NCBI GenBank assembly: GCA_041485845.1
Contig: JBGPKH010000021.1
Span: forward strand, 1 to 31,615
Direction: 5' to 3'
DNA length: 31,615 nt
DNA from: OMOG01 sp041485845
Lineage (GTDB): Bacteria > Acidobacteriota > Terriglobia > Bryobacterales > Bryobacteraceae
Numbering within the stretch: position 1 is the first letter of the stretch; the number at the start of each line of letters is the position of its first letter. A program made the position numbers and the translations under genes. This document shows positions 14,767 to 23,095 of this stretch, piece by piece. The notes beneath the pieces were generated by a model. The model had not been told where the DNA came from and ran no database searches. It worked only from the letters and a program-made list of their open reading frames with translations.

Positions 14767-17610
14767 ATGAAGCGACTCATACTGTTCGGCGGCGCCGCCT
14801 GCCTGCTGGCATTCTTCGCGTACAGCCTGGCGCAGAACCAACCGCAGCGGCCGGCGGCCGCGGCGCCTGCGGCGCGAACGGCGATACGCATCGCGTTTGG
14901 GGAGCGGCAGGAACGCGAGACGGATTACTCCGGCACGATCAGCCTGAGCGGCGGGCGGCTTACCGAACTGATTCCCTGGCGCTTCTTCGGCGAGGACCGG
15001 ATCGAGGGCGCGAACGGCTGGAAGCTGGCGACCCGTCGCGCCAACATGGAGAATCAGCCGGACCAGCCACGGGCACTCGCGACCGCGGGGACCAATCAAA
15101 ACATCGTGCCCAAGGGGGTGTCGGCAGCGTTCGAGGCGCCACCCACCGCGAACGTCACGATTCAAACGCAGCGCGCGACGTACACATTTCGGCTGGATGC
15201 CCTGCGGGATGGCCGTGTGCTTGCATTCGAGGATGGCGATGTGACGGTACAGGCAGTGGCCGCGCCCGCCCGCATCTCGCCGGCGCACGCGCCCAACGTG
15301 GTATCGGAGCACGACTATCCTTCGATGGCGATTGCGGCCGGCGGCCCGGCGTGGGCGGCGTGGCAGGTTTACGAGAACGGCGCCGACCGCGTGATGGCGG
15401 CACATTCCACGGCCGAGGGGTGGTCCGCCGAGCCGCTCACGCCGGCCGGTCAGGATATTTTTCGCACGGCCATCGCCCAGGACGCCCGCGGCCGCGTGTG
15501 GGCGGTCTGGTCGCAGCGCGAGGGTGAAGCCTGGGACCTGGTAGCGCGCACCTACGACGGTTCCGGTTGGAGCGCGCCGCGCAAGCTCACCAACGGCAAC
15601 GGACCGAACTTCTTCCACAAGCTGCTTCGCGACCGCGGCGGCAACCTGCACCTGGTGTGGGTGGCGCACGTGCGGGCCGAGTCGCACGTCATGTGGAGCA
15701 AGCTCACGGGCGACACCTGGAGCCCCGCACAGGAGATCAGCGGCGCGAGCGCCTGGATGCCCGACGCGGCGGCCGATTCGCAGGGCAACCTGTACGTGGC
15801 GTGGGACAGCTATCGCACCGGGAACTACGACATCTTCCTGCGCAGGATCGGGGCGGACGGCGCATTGGGCGCGATCCAGCAGGTGACGAAATCGTCGCGT
15901 TTTCAGGCGCACGCTTCCCTGGCCGTGGATGGAAGCGATCGCGTATGGCTGGCGTGGGACGAGTCCGGTTCCAACTGGGGCAAGGACTATGCGCGCGACG
16001 ACACCTGGCGCGGCACCGTGCTGTATGCCGACCGGCGGCCTCGCATCGCGGTGCTGGAAAACGGCAAGTGGTCGCAACCGGCGGCCGACCCAATGGCCGC
16101 GATGCCCCGCCGCTACAACCGCTACGTGGAGCTGCCCAAGCTGGCCTCGGACGGCGCGGGCCGCATCTGGCTGGCGCTAGAGGCGCGCATTTCCACGGCA
16201 CAGAACCGCGCCGATTACTGGGCCAACAACGGACGCTGGGAGATGTTCCTCACGGCGTACGAGGGCGACCACTGGCGTAGCGCGGCGCCGCTTCCGAATT
16301 CGAGCACACGCCCCGACGGGCCGTTTCAGCTCACGCCGGCAGCCTCCGGAGTGTGGGCCGTGTGGACCAACGATGGCCGTCTGTTCCACACCGCCGCGGG
16401 GCAGCCCAACCGGCGGCACAACGAGATCGACTTCGCGCGGATGGATGCCGAAGCCGCGCCCGTGCAACCGCAGTTCGAAGCCTTCGTCGAACCACCGGCC
16501 AACGCCGAGTTCCTGCCGGCGCGTGAAGAGGCGGACGTCGAGCGCGCCCGCTCCTATCGGGTTCCGGGCGGTGGAGGCGAACTGCGCATCCTGCGCGGCG
16601 ATTTCCACCGGCACACCGAAATCTCGCCGGACGGGGCCGGCGACGGCTCACTCGAAGATTACTTCCGCTACATGCTCGACGCCGCGCGCATGGACACCGG
16701 GATCGTGTCGGATCACAACGCGGGTCCCGACGAATACACCTGGTGGCGGACCGAGAAGTCGATCGACCTGTTCCACATTCCCGGCGGTTACACGCCGCTG
16801 TTCGGATACGAGCGAAGCGTGCCGTATCCCAACGGGCATCGCAACCTGGTGTTCGCCGAGCGTGGCGTGAAGGTGCTGCCCATTGCGCCCGCGGAGAACC
16901 AGGGCACGGTCAACACCGGATCGGTGCTGTATCCGTATTTGAAGCAGAACCGCGGTATTGCGATGCTGCATTCGCTGGCGACGGGCCAGGGCAGCGACTT
17001 CCGCGACAACGATCCCGACGTGGAGCCGCTGGTGGAGATTTACCAGGGCTACCATGCCAACTACGAGTACGAGGGGGCGCCGCGCGCCGAAACGGGCGAT
17101 TTCCATGTGCAGATACACGGTCCGTATCGGCCCGCGGGTTTTTATTGGAATGCGCTGGCCAAGGGCTACCGGCTGGGCATGCAATCCAGCTCGGACCACA
17201 TCGCGACGCACACTTCCTACACCATGATCTACACGCCTTCCACCGCCCGGCGGGACATCGTGGAGAGCATGCGGAAGCGGCACGCGTACGGGGCGACGGA
17301 TAATATCGTGCTCGAGGTTCGCGCGCGCGGCCGGCAGGGGCGGGAGTGGATGATGGGCGACGACTTCGAGGCCGCGTCGGCGCCCGTGCTGCACGTCAAG
17401 GTGCTGGGCACGGGCGCAATCGAGAGCGTCGAGATCATCAAGGACGGCAAGTTCATTTACCGGACCGAGCCGAAGGCGCCTACCGCGGAGTTCGACTACA
17501 CCGACACCGCCGCGGCGCCCGGCCAAAGTTGGTACTACGTGCGCGTCATGCAGGCGGACCGGAACATGGCATGGGCCAGTCCGATCTGGGTGAAATACAC
17601 GGGACGGTAA
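14767..17610 (+). CDS. Secreted beta-propeller protein with C-terminal PHP-type metallohydrolase domain
   Basis: A 947-residue exported protein. The signal peptide is at 1-22 (LILFGGAACLLAFFAYSLAQ). Residues ~170-560 are repeated beta-propeller blades, visible as recurring D-x-x-G-x-(L/V/I)-W-(L/A/V)-(A/V)-W patterns (DARGRVWAVWSQ, DRGGNLHLVWVA, DSQGNLYVAWDS, DGSDRVWLAWDE, DGAGRIWLALEA). From ~605 a PHP/metallo-phosphoesterase-like domain begins: RGDFHRHTEIS (~612), GIVSDHNAGPDE (~648), IAMLHSLA (~735) and SSSDHIATHTSY (~808) supply the His/Asp set expected to bind metals. The last ~80 residues (VLHVKVLGTGAIESVEIIKD, then YYVRVMQADRNMAWASPIWV) resemble a beta-sandwich cap. Substrate unknown; a phosphoester or other polar bond is a guess from the fold. 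A damaged copy of its 3' end lies at 22834-23095. Confidence 0.8.
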   Translation: MKRLILFGGAACLLAFFAYSLAQNQPQRPAAAAPAARTAIRIAFGERQERETDYSGTISLSGGRLTELIPWRFFGEDRIEGANGWKLATRRANMENQPDQPRALATAGTNQNIVPKGVSAAFEAPPTANVTIQTQRATYTFRLDALRDGRVLAFEDGDVTVQAVAAPARISPAHAPNVVSEHDYPSMAIAAGGPAWAAWQVYENGADRVMAAHSTAEGWSAEPLTPAGQDIFRTAIAQDARGRVWAVWSQREGEAWDLVARTYDGSGWSAPRKLTNGNGPNFFHKLLRDRGGNLHLVWVAHVRAESHVMWSKLTGDTWSPAQEISGASAWMPDAAADSQGNLYVAWDSYRTGNYDIFLRRIGADGALGAIQQVTKSSRFQAHASLAVDGSDRVWLAWDESGSNWGKDYARDDTWRGTVLYADRRPRIAVLENGKWSQPAADPMAAMPRRYNRYVELPKLASDGAGRIWLALEARISTAQNRADYWANNGRWEMFLTAYEGDHWRSAAPLPNSSTRPDGPFQLTPAASGVWAVWTNDGRLFHTAAGQPNRRHNEIDFARMDAEAAPVQPQFEAFVEPPANAEFLPAREEADVERARSYRVPGGGGELRILRGDFHRHTEISPDGAGDGSLEDYFRYMLDAARMDTGIVSDHNAGPDEYTWWRTEKSIDLFHIPGGYTPLFGYERSVPYPNGHRNLVFAERGVKVLPIAPAENQGTVNTGSVLYPYLKQNRGIAMLHSLATGQGSDFRDNDPDVEPLVEIYQGYHANYEYEGAPRAETGDFHVQIHGPYRPAGFYWNALAKGYRLGMQSSSDHIATHTSYTMIYTPSTARRDIVESMRKRHAYGATDNIVLEVRARGRQGREWMMGDDFEAASAPVLHVKVLGTGAIESVEIIKDGKFIYRTEPKAPTAEFDYTDTAAAPGQSWYYVRVMQADRNMAWASPIWVKYTGR

Positions 17611-17640
17611 CCTGGATGGCCCTGCGCGCGACGTGCACGC

Positions 17641-18021
17641 TCAGCCCGGAAGGGCCGCCAGCGAAGCGCTTTCAATGGCTGCGTCCAACTCGGCGAGGCG
17701 GAGCGGCTTGGTGAGATAGCCATCCATCCCCTCCCGGGCGCACTGTTCGCGAAACGAAGTCAGCGCATGCGCGGTAAGAGCGAAGATTGGTATGTGGCGG
17801 CGGGACAGCTTCTCTTTTCCCCGGATGATGCGCGTGGCTTCGATGCCTTCCATGACCGGCATCTGGAGATCCATCAGGATAAGGTCGAAGGGCTCGCGCT
17901 CCCAGAGGTCGACGGCCTCCCGGCCATTGGCCGCAATTCGGGATTCATGGCCGCGCTTCGACAGAACCAGCGAGATCAACTTCCGGTTCGTAGGATTGTC
18001 CTCTGCGATCAGAACCCGCAA
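17641..18021 (-). CDS. Receiver domain (REC2) cut off from the upstream hybrid kinase by an in-frame stop
   Basis: 126 codons encode a complete CheY-like receiver: acidic pair in LIAEDNPTNRKL, phosphoacceptor Asp in DLILMDLQMPVMEG, Thr/Ala in FALTAHAL, and Lys in YLTKPL. It lies in the same frame as the kinase at 18091-20019, separated only by a TAA (18091-18093). The intervening 23 codons read as an open Pro/Arg-rich linker (GETAGVPVPGERRRED, then TPPPARP) typical of inter-receiver linkers. The only start is TTG 18021, with no Shine-Dalgarno, inside the conserved first strand. I infer that this is the second receiver of one 792-residue hybrid kinase, separated by a nonsense mutation or sequencing error. 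Independent expression is possible but unsupported. Confidence 0.8.
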   Translation of the reverse strand: MRVLIAEDNPTNRKLISLVLSKRGHESRIAANGREAVDLWEREPFDLILMDLQMPVMEGIEATRIIRGKEKLSRRHIPIFALTAHALTSFREQCAREGMDGYLTKPLRLAELDAAIESASLAALPG

Positions 18022-18090
18022 CGGCCGCGCGGGTGGAGGGGTGTCTTCCCGCCTGCGCTCCCCCGGAACGGGGACGCCCGCCGTTTCGCC

Positions 18091-20019
18091 TTACAGAGCC
18101 TTGCGGACGATGTCCTGCAAGGGGCCCGTCAGCACCGGCTTGGTCAATTGAAGCGAGATATTCTGCGATCGGAACACGCTGCTCTTTTGTGGCAGTTCCA
18201 GGGCCCCGAGCATGACGACGATCTCGCCGGCGAGGCCTGGATGCCTGCTGGCGGCGGCGGCCAGCCGGAAGGCGGCGTCTCCGGGCAGAGAGCCGTCCAA
18301 CAGCAGCAAGCGGAAGGGATGGCCCTCGGCGGATGCCTTTTCGAGAAGTGCAGCGGCCGCTTCGCTGCCCTCCGCCAGTACCGGCACGGCTTCCCAGGTA
18401 CGCAGCAGTTCGGCGATTAGTGCGCGGCTGGTCTGGTTGTCTTCGACCACCAGAATCGGGACGCCGCGCATCGCCGGATCCAGGGCGGCTTGGGACTCTT
18501 CATGGAGGAGCTCGAACCGCCCCGTGAACCGAAACGCGCTTCCCTCGCCCGCCGCGCTCACGACATCCAAATGCCCGCCCATCATGCCGACGAGCTGAGA
18601 CGAGATTGCCAGGCCGAGGCCGGTTCCACCATGCTGGCGCGTGATCGACCCATCCGCCTGAACAAACGCCTCGAAAATGTGCTCCTGTTGTGCGGCGGGA
18701 ATGCCGATACCGGTGTCTCTCACCTCAAAGGCGAGCGTACCCTCCTGGCGGCCCGCGCAGCGCTCCACCGAGACCACGACTTCGCCCGCGGTGGTGAATT
18801 TGACGGCATTGCCGATCAGGTTGCTGAGAATCTGCCGCAGCCGGTTCGGGTCGCCGGCGACTAACGCAGGCACATCCGGGGCGACGCGGAAAATCAGTTC
18901 CAGTCCCTTCTCTTCGGCCCGAATCGCCAGGATCCGGACGGTGTCGCCAAGAACATCGCGGATGCGAAAGGGTATCGAGTCGAGCCCCATCTTTCCGGCT
19001 TCGATTTTGGAGAAGTCGAGAATGTCGTTCAGAATCGTCAGCAGCGACTCGCCCGAAGTCTTGACCACCGACAGAAGCTCGCGCTGCTCGGGCTTCAGAT
19101 CCGTGTCCAGGGCCAGTTCGGTCATGCCCAGAATGCCGTTCATCGGCGTCCGGATCTCGTGGCTCATATTGGCGAGAAACTGGCTCTTCAGGCGGGTGGC
19201 GCTCTCCGCTATTTCCTTGGCCGCGGCGAGTTCCTGGTTCAGCCGCATCAGCTCGTGGGTGTGCCGCGAGATCTCCTTGGCCGCGGCGAGTTCCTCGTTG
19301 AGCCGCATCAGCTCGTGGGTGTGCCGCGAGGTCTGCTCCAGCATGGCGTTGAAGTGCTCGCCGAGCAGGCCCAGCTCGTCGTGGCTTTCCAGCTTCACGC
19401 GGATGGAGTAGTCCTGGGTCGCCGATATGGTCTCTGCGGCTCGGGCCAGCTCCAGGATGGGTTTCGAAATACCGCGCTGGAGGCGCCGCGAGGTGAACAG
19501 CGCGGTCAGGCAGGCAACCATCAACACCAGTGCGGTGATTCGAAGGTATTCGAGAAGGCGCCGGTGCAGGCCGTCCAGGCCGGCGTACAGACAGATTCTC
19601 CCCACCTTCTCACCTTCCGACACGATGTCGCGCGTCAGAACCATGCGGCTGGTCTCGAAGCGCTCTCCGCCAGGCTCCGCGGCCGGCGCATCGCGGGCGG
19701 GCTGGGCGCCCTCGCGGGCATATTGTGCGAAGACCGCTCCCCAACGATCGTAGATGTATGCGCGCTCGATGGCCGGCTCGGCGCGCAGCGCGGCCAGAGT
19801 CTCGCCGGCGGATTTCGCATCGGCGAACAGCAGGGCCGAGGTGGCGTTGGCTCCGACGATCTGGGCCTGGGTGGCAATGGTATTGCGCAGCGCCGATTTA
19901 TACATGGCGTACTCCCAGACGACGAACGCCCCACAGGCGAGGAGGAGCGCAATGGCGCTGCTGACCATATGGGAAACCGTCAGCTTTCGCCCGATCCCGG
20001 AGGCTCTGGCGGTAGTCAT
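18091..20019 (-). CDS. Membrane hybrid histidine kinase (CHASE8-like sensor, HAMP, HisKA, HATPase, REC)
   Basis: A 642-residue inner-membrane sensor kinase. TM1 ~17-38; periplasmic CHASE8-like region ~40-155 (NTIATQAQIVGANATSALLF, AEPAIERAYIYDRWG); TM2 ~158-177; HAMP ~178-230; a 20-residue coiled-coil unit present twice (231-250, 251-270); HisKA with phospho-acceptor His287 in FLANMSHEIRTPMNG; HATPase N-box ~399-408 (SNLIGNAVKF), G1 DTGIGIP (435-441), G2 GGTGLGL (464-470). A receiver ~520-640 follows with Asp575 (LLLLDGSLPG) and Lys627 (LTKP). The frame ends at TAA 18091-18093, after which a second receiver continues in the same frame. GGGAGA lies 5 nt before ATG 20019, which is 1 nt after the YfiR stop, so the genes are coupled. 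It probably relays an envelope signal with YfiR and the TonB receptor. No output domain is visible. Confidence 0.92.
   Translation of the reverse strand: MTTARASGIGRKLTVSHMVSSAIALLLACGAFVVWEYAMYKSALRNTIATQAQIVGANATSALLFADAKSAGETLAALRAEPAIERAYIYDRWGAVFAQYAREGAQPARDAPAAEPGGERFETSRMVLTRDIVSEGEKVGRICLYAGLDGLHRRLLEYLRITALVLMVACLTALFTSRRLQRGISKPILELARAAETISATQDYSIRVKLESHDELGLLGEHFNAMLEQTSRHTHELMRLNEELAAAKEISRHTHELMRLNQELAAAKEIAESATRLKSQFLANMSHEIRTPMNGILGMTELALDTDLKPEQRELLSVVKTSGESLLTILNDILDFSKIEAGKMGLDSIPFRIRDVLGDTVRILAIRAEEKGLELIFRVAPDVPALVAGDPNRLRQILSNLIGNAVKFTTAGEVVVSVERCAGRQEGTLAFEVRDTGIGIPAAQQEHIFEAFVQADGSITRQHGGTGLGLAISSQLVGMMGGHLDVVSAAGEGSAFRFTGRFELLHEESQAALDPAMRGVPILVVEDNQTSRALIAELLRTWEAVPVLAEGSEAAAALLEKASAEGHPFRLLLLDGSLPGDAAFRLAAAASRHPGLAGEIVVMLGALELPQKSSVFRSQNISLQLTKPVLTGPLQDIVRKAL
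19211..19330 (-). repeat. 60-bp tandem duplication in the kinase signalling coiled coil
   Basis: 19211-19270 and 19271-19330 are near-identical 60-bp units with about three mismatches. In protein they give two successive 20-residue copies, SRHTHELMRLNEELAAAKEI and the same with Q for E at position 12. The insert lies between HAMP and HisKA, so it lengthens the signalling helix by 20 residues, one short of three heptads. Confidence 0.95.
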
Positions 20020-20020
20020 C

Positions 20021-20572
20021 TCATTCTCCCGGCTCCTGGATACGCCTCGCGAGTTTCAGTAACTGGGAACTGAGTTCGATCCGGCCGCGTTTCGCGGCAG
20101 CCGCGTTGACGTCGAAACGCACCTTTCCTTGGGCCATGACGAAATTGACAACCGCTCCCGCCCGGCCGGTGCTCTCCGTGTCGCCGACGGTGAGAACGGA
20201 CCGGCCTGCCAGCGCACCGATCAACTCCGCCGCCCGGCCGGACTCGGAAGCGCTGATGAACGCCACGTGGACGGGTTTGAGCGTCTTCACGTCGGACGTA
20301 CGGACGATCGCGAGGGGGCGGCCGCGCACGCTTCGGTCGCGGACCACCTCGTCGAGCGCCTCCCCGAAGGGATCGTCCCCGATGACCGCGATGACGATGG
20401 GCTTGGAAGGATCCGACAACGGCGACTCGGGCAGCCAGTCCGCGTACTTGACCAGGTTGAACAGGAAGACGGCTTTAATGGCATACTCCGGCGCGACCGC
20501 GGTCCTGGGACCCGCACCGTCGCCGATGGCTCCGGTCCACGCGATTGCCAGAAGCAAAAAGAGAGAGCGCAT
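20021..20572 (-). CDS. YfiR-family (DUF4154) periplasmic protein
   Basis: 183 residues with a signal peptide (SLFLLLAIAWTGAIGDGAG) followed by a DUF4154/YfiR domain: YAIKAVFLFNLVKYADWL, IVIAVIGDDPFGEALDEVV, VAFISASESGRAAELIGAL, VGDTE, AVVNFVMAQGKVRFDVN and the C-terminal helix LLKLARRI. In the founding Pseudomonas system YfiR is a periplasmic repressor of an inner-membrane diguanylate cyclase. Here the neighbour is a histidine kinase instead, so a role in controlling the periplasmic sensor is inferred. The frame is open further upstream, but ATG 20572 starts the signal peptide and lies 19 nt after the receptor stop. The gene ends 1 nt before the kinase ATG. The YfiR coding sequence itself appears undamaged. 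Confidence 0.87.
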   Translation of the reverse strand: MRSLFLLLAIAWTGAIGDGAGPRTAVAPEYAIKAVFLFNLVKYADWLPESPLSDPSKPIVIAVIGDDPFGEALDEVVRDRSVRGRPLAIVRTSDVKTLKPVHVAFISASESGRAAELIGALAGRSVLTVGDTESTGRAGAVVNFVMAQGKVRFDVNAAAAKRGRIELSSQLLKLARRIQEPGE

Positions 20573-20591
20573 AGGTACACCCGGACGCGAT

Positions 20592-22704
20592 CTACGGCAG
20601 CGAGCGCGTGATGCCGAGGACCAGGTTTGTCCCCGGTGCATCGATCCCCGACCCGTGCCAGCGGTACAACTTGTTCGTCAGATTCTCGAGCCCGATCGTA
20701 AGCGTACCCAGGCCCTTGACCGGGAGCCCGCCGCGCAGGTTGGCCGTGGCAAAGCCGGGCGTCCCGCCCGGAAGGATTCTCGGGTCGGTCAAATCCGCGG
20801 GCGAGAGCCGGTGCTGCGCGCCGGCCAACACCGTGTAGGCTTCCAACCATTTGCCGCTGCGGCGCCGCCAGCGCTGCCCAAAGATGCCTTTCACCGGAGG
20901 GATCCGGGTGAGGGGCGTCCGCGCATTGGTATCGTCCCCGCGTCCAACTGACATTGCCAAACACCGAGACCGACTCCACCACCCGCCATTCGCCTTCCAG
21001 CCCGCCGCCCAGCACGCGGGCCTTGCCAATGTTCCGGCGTTGATAGACGTTGGCCTCCCCTTTGTCCTGCACGCCGTTGCCATCAAGATCTATGAACGTC
21101 AGGCCGCGGAACGTAGAGGGAGTGCGATCGATCAGCCCGCGATAATCGCTCAGGAAGTAGGACGCCGTGCCGCTGAACCTGCGATGGCTAAACTTCACGC
21201 CTGTCTCCCAGGTGCCGTTTTTCTCGGGTCTCAGCGCCGGATTCGGAACTTCGAAGTAGGTTCCGCTATTCCCCAGAAATCCTTCGTCGTTCAGGTTGGG
21301 AGCTCGAAATCCTTGCGAGAACCCCAACAGGAACCTGGTATGCGCGCCCGCCCGGACGGAGAGAAACGCGCTGCCCGTGAAATCGTGAAGGTGATTGTCG
21401 AGGCGCACCGTCCCGGCGCTGGAATCGGTCAACACGCCCTGAATCGTCGCTTCGGAGAACCGCCCGCCAATATTGAGAGCTACCGGCCCGATCACCCGGA
21501 ATTCGTCCTGCAGGAACAGCGCTTGCGTGCCATACTCGCTGCCGTTGGGCGCGCTCCCCGCGCGCGGCCGGGTCACGCCGGTCGCCCGGTTGAAATCCTG
21601 CCGCGAACTCGTAATATCGTCATAGTCCAGATCGAAGCCGTAGGTCAGCGCATGCCGCGGCCCCAGGTGGGAGCCCACCTCCGCGGCTATGCCTCGCGTG
21701 TTCGTACGGTCGAAGTATTCCGAGCGCACATCGGGGGATGCCGTGGACACCGAGTGTAATCTTTCCATCTGCGTTTGATACCGCGCGCGAATCTCCAGCC
21801 AGTCAATGAACCGGCCCACCTCCAGCCGGTAACTGATCTGGGCCAGGTCTCGTTGGGTCGGGTGCCAGCAGTATTCGAGGTTGGCGCCGGACAGGACCAC
21901 ATCGCTGCGGCAGACATCCCCCAGCCGCACTCGCGCCAACGACAAGGCAATGGTCTGCCTTTCCGACGGCTTATAGGAGAGCCTCAGGTCGCCATCCAGT
22001 TCCCCGTACCCCGACATCGGTATCCGCCCCGTTCCGCGGCCGGTGTCGAGATCGCCGAAGTTCTTTCCGCTGAACCCGCCGGTCAAACCCAGGTTCTTCC
22101 ACCCCGCGGTGACCCGCGCCCGCGAGCTCACCCCGCGGTCGGCGCTGGAGAAGCGCGTAAAGAGCTCGCCCGAAACGGGACGGCCGGTTTCCTCCGGGTG
22201 CGGCGCCTTGGTGATGATGTGGATGATGCCGCCCAGCGCATCCGTCCCATAGAGTACGCTGCCCGCGCCGCGAATGACTTCGATCCGCTCCACCTGGCCG
22301 ATGTCGACGGTATTCAAGTACTGGTTCGGTCCCAGCCGGTAGGAACCGCTGTTCAATCGCACACCATCCACCAGGATCAGAACCCGGTTGCCGACCATGC
22401 CACGGATGATCGGCGCCCCGCCGCCGTAGTTGGTCTCCTGGACCATCACACCCACCAGCTCGTTCAGCGCCTCCGGCACGGTCCGGAAATTCTTCCGGCG
22501 TAGCTCATCCCCGGTGATGACGGACATCGAGCGCGGAGAATCGAGCTGGCGCTGATCGTGCCGTACCGCCGAAACGGCCTGGACTTCAAGCAGGTCTTCG
22601 ATTCCCAGATCTTTCAGCTTCTTGATGTCCGCCGGAGATCCGTCCGATCCCCAGGCGCTCCAGGCTGTCAGGGCCACGACTATGAGCCGGATTCCGGTCT
22701 TCAT
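20592..22704 (-). pseudogene. TonB-dependent outer-membrane receptor, single-base frameshift near 20937
   Basis: An outer-membrane gated channel. Signal peptide 1-19; plug domain ~45-165 (SVITGDELRRKNFRTVPEAL, RGMVGNRVLILVDGVRLNSG, DIGQVERIEVIRGAGSVLYG, DALGGIIHIITK); then beta-barrel strands to GFRAPNLNDEGFLGNSGTYF, PALRPEKNGTWETGVKF and SVFGNVSWTRG. At the G-run read from CCCC 20936-20939 the frame is lost. The +1 frame continues the family pattern (DDTNARTPLTRIPPVKG, LENLTNKLYRWHGSGIDAPG, NLVLGITRSLP) to a stop at 20592. Removing one G gives a 703-residue protein. As read, the shifted protein runs to 20287 over the YfiR gene. The receptor is the first gene of the receptor-YfiR-kinase operon; its ligand (metal chelate, vitamin or glycan) is unknown. 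Homopolymer sequencing error is a real alternative to decay. Confidence 0.85.
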
Positions 22705-22833
22705 GCATTACCTATCGGCCGTTTTGCTCCGGTGCATTAGTGCGGATGCGGCTCAAATGTAACGAACAGTTTGGCCCTCGAGTCCCCTGTGACACAGACA
22801 GTAGATTGCCGCCGGAGGCCCCGCGGGACCGCG

Positions 22834-23095
22834 TGCCGAGCGCCGAAACGGGCGATTATCACGTGCCGGGACATCGTGGAGAGCGTGCGGAAGAGGCACG
22901 TGTACGGCGCGGGCGGCAACATCCTGCTCGAGGTTCGCGCACGCGGCCGGCAAAGGCGGGAGACACCGCCGCGGCACCCGGCCAAAGTTGGTGCTACGTG
23001 CGCGTCATGCAGTCCGACCGGAACATGGCATGGGCCAGTCCGATCGGGGTGAAATACACGGGACCGTAACGTAACGTGGATGGCGCTGCGCGTGA
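22834..23095 (+). pseudogene. Doubly deleted copy of the 3' end of the propeller-PHP gene
   Basis: Three blocks match the gene at 14767-17610: 22834-22866 with ~17078-17110, 22867-22962 with ~17250-17345, and 22963-23095 with ~17502-17632, at roughly 85-95% identity by eye. Two parent segments of ~140 and ~156 bp are missing. Block one is in a different frame from block two, and block two from block three, so no protein is made. Recognisable pieces are RDIVESVRKRHVYGAGGN, LLEVRARGRQ and VRVMQSDRNMAWASPIGVKY. The similarity runs past the parent's stop codon by ~25 bp (GGATGG-GCTGCGCG), so this is a DNA duplication rather than a related domain. It lies between two minus-strand TonB genes, 5 kb from the parent. 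Confidence 0.85.

Noticed and set aside
20287..20591. C-terminal extension of the TonB receptor over the YfiR gene
   Set aside because: It results from the frameshift near 20937. The residues beyond it are low-quality sequence, and the correct barrel end lies in the other frame.
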